A stretch of 49,682 nucleotides of DNA from Pelomonas sp046294815 (GTDB taxonomy: Bacteria > Pseudomonadota > Gammaproteobacteria > Burkholderiales > Burkholderiaceae_C): positions 1 through 49,682 of the forward strand of contig JBKBOJ010000011.1 in assembly GCA_046294815.1 (NCBI GenBank), written 5' to 3'. Positions 48,356 to 49,682 of this stretch are shown piece after piece. The translations under genes and the position numbers were made by a program. The notes under the pieces were generated by a model that did no database searches, was not told the origin of the DNA, and saw only the letters and a program-made list of their open reading frames with translations. How positions within the stretch are numbered: position 1 is the first letter of the stretch; each line of letters starts with the position of its first letter.

Positions 48356-48610
48356 ATGTCCGAGTCGCTGTCCACCAGCCTCGCCGCCGCGCCCGCGGGT
48401 CTGGCGCTGACCGTTCAGCGGGTCGGCGCGCCCGCTCATGCCCCGGAGTGGGCGTCCTGGCTCGCCGACCTGGGCTTTTTGCCGGGCGAGGCGGTGCGGG
48501 TGATGCGCCGCAGCGCGCTGGGGGAGGGCAACCTGGTGGTGCGTGTGGGCGAGTCGACGTTTGCGCTGCGCCATGCCGAGGCCGAATGCATCGCGGTAAA
48601 GCCGCGATGA
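48356..48610 (+). CDS. feoA: Ferrous iron transport protein FeoA
   Basis: 84 residues, an SH3-like small protein that supports FeoB. Core LADLGFLPGEAVRVMRRSALGEGNLVVR and FALRHAEAECIAVKP match FeoA; the first 25 residues are an Ala/Ser-rich extension. ATG 48356 is chosen; no good ribosome binding site is seen. The stop TGA overlaps the feoB start ATG (ATGA), so the two are coupled. Controlled by the Fur box just upstream. Confidence 0.9.
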   Translation: MSESLSTSLAAAPAGLALTVQRVGAPAHAPEWASWLADLGFLPGEAVRVMRRSALGEGNLVVRVGESTFALRHAEAECIAVKPR

Positions 48611-49682
48611 GCGAGGCCATCGTCCACGTCCACAAGGGCGGCAAATTGGTGGCCCTGGTGGGCAACCCGAACTGCGGCAAGACCGCGCTGTTCAACGGTC
48701 TGACCGGCAGCCACCAGAAGGTGGCGAACTATGCCGGCGTGACGGTGGAGCGCAAGGAAGGCCGCCTGCTGTCAGCGGCCGGCAAAGTGTTGCGGCTGCT
48801 GGACCTGCCCGGCACCTACAGCCTGCATCCGCGCTCGCCCGACGAGCGCGTCACCTGCGATGTGCTGGCAGGTCGCGCCAAAGGCGAGAAGCGCCCAGAC
48901 CTGGTCGTCATGGTGCTGGACGCCACCAACCTGCGCCGCAACCTGCGGCTGTTGCTGGCGGTGCGCCGGCTCGGGCTTCCCATGGTCGTCGCGCTGAACA
49001 TGGCCGATCTGGCCGCCCGCCGCGGCCTGCGGATCGATCCGGCTGCGCTGAGCGCGCAGCTGGGCCTGCCGGTGGTGCGCACGGTGGCCATCCACAAGGA
49101 GGGACTGGACGAGCTGCGCGCGCTGCTGGACCGGCCGGAGGTCTGGCAGGCACGGTCCGCGCCCGCGCCGGCCCAGGGCGAGGATCACGAGGCCGTCAAG
49201 ACCCTGCTGGCTGGCATGGGCCTGGCCGACGAGCTGCCCGAGTTGCCCAGCGACCGCATCGACCGCGTGCTGCTGCATCCACTGGCGGGCAGCGTCATCC
49301 TGGCCGTGCTGCTATTCCTGCTGTTCCAGGCGGTGTTCGCCTGGGCCGAGACGCCCAAGGGGCTGATCGAGGCCGGCATGGGCTGGCTGGGCGAGCAGGT
49401 GGGCGGTGCGCTGCCCGAGGGCTGGCTGCGCAGCCTGCTCGTCGACGGCGTCATCGCCGGCGCCGGCGGCGTGTTGGCGTTCCTGCCGCAGATCCTGATC
49501 CTGTTCTTCTTCATCCTGGTGCTGGAGGAGTCGGGCTACCTGCCGCGCGCGGCGCTGCTGCTGGACCGGCTGATGGGCAGCGTGGGCCTGTCGGGGCGCA
49601 GCTTCATCCCGCTGCTGTCCAGCTTTGCCTGCGCCATCCCCGGCATCATGGCCACGCGCTCCATCGCCAACCCGCGCGACCG
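48607..49682 (+). CDS. feoB: Ferrous iron transporter FeoB (3' end beyond window)
   Basis: Inner-membrane Fe2+ transporter with an N-terminal GTPase. About 358 codons are visible, continuing past the window. G1 GNPNCGKTALFNGLTG (about residues 19-34), G2 around NYAGVTVERKEG, G3 LDLPGTYSLHPRSPDE, G4 LNMADLA; the GDI-like helical stretch follows. Membrane part: HPLAGSVILAVLLFLLFQAV, then GVIAGAGGVLAFLPQILILF and EESGYLPRAALLLDRLM, the Gate 1 region. Starts with ATG 48607, overlapping the feoA stop. No feoC is visible. Confidence 0.95.
   Translation, partial: MSEAIVHVHKGGKLVALVGNPNCGKTALFNGLTGSHQKVANYAGVTVERKEGRLLSAAGKVLRLLDLPGTYSLHPRSPDERVTCDVLAGRAKGEKRPDLVVMVLDATNLRRNLRLLLAVRRLGLPMVVALNMADLAARRGLRIDPAALSAQLGLPVVRTVAIHKEGLDELRALLDRPEVWQARSAPAPAQGEDHEAVKTLLAGMGLADELPELPSDRIDRVLLHPLAGSVILAVLLFLLFQAVFAWAETPKGLIEAGMGWLGEQVGGALPEGWLRSLLVDGVIAGAGGVLAFLPQILILFFFILVLEESGYLPRAALLLDRLMGSVGLSGRSFIPLLSSFACAIPGIMATRSIANPRD

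Overview
The window is high-GC (roughly two-thirds G+C by eye), densely packed chromosomal DNA of a betaproteobacterium, order Burkholderiales. The best fit is the Rubrivivax/Roseateles/Ideonella/Leptothrix-type group. This is inferred from gene content and order: rpsP-rimM-trmD-rplS, ribF-ileS-lspA, a PEP-CTERM/PrsT pair, YaeQ, YajQ, DUF2189 and Tim44-like proteins. No rRNA, tRNA, insertion sequence, phage gene or CRISPR array was found.

Layout. 1-3941 (+): ribosomal protein and tRNA-modification operon, then a Nudix CoA hydrolase and a CobD/CbiB-like membrane protein. 4203-9428 (-): S9 peptidase lipoprotein, Tim44-like protein, SDR, RluA-type pseudouridine synthase and EamA exporter. 9491-10480 (+): quinone oxidoreductase. 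10481-22401 (-): PAS sensor kinase, DUF2189, lspA, ileS, ribF, a PAS hybrid kinase, an RsuA-type synthase and two acyl-CoA dehydrogenases. 22543-27745 (-): PEP-CTERM surface protein behind a textbook sigma-54 promoter, PrsT-type TPR protein, retropepsin-like protease and YajQ. 27785-28858 (+): murB. 28936-29289: a truncated ATP-dependent DNA ligase remnant facing a 26-residue basic microprotein that lies directly behind a perfect LexA box. 29322-31466 (-): argG, a small GNAT and yaeQ. 31581-36228 (+): secreted coiled-coil protein, M3 peptidase, and a lipoprotein translationally coupled to a secreted partner. 36225-42624 (-): DUF454 protein, a cluster of hairpins, a basic-amino-acid ABC transporter operon ordered like Pseudomonas aotJQMOP, an alpha/beta hydrolase and trhO. 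42702-48117 (-): an overlapping hybrid kinase / hybrid kinase / HD-GYP regulator module, probably feeding cyclic-di-GMP turnover. 48313-49682 (+): Fur box, feoA and the first part of feoB, which runs off the window.

Most of the window is conserved housekeeping sequence. The parts most likely to be undescribed are the LexA-controlled microprotein (29171-29289), the tandem hairpin cluster (36591-36775), the calcium-loop lipoprotein pair (34439-36228), and the small domain repeated at the C termini of both hybrid kinases with a degraded receiver in one of them. All functional calls rest on motifs read from translations. No database search was run.
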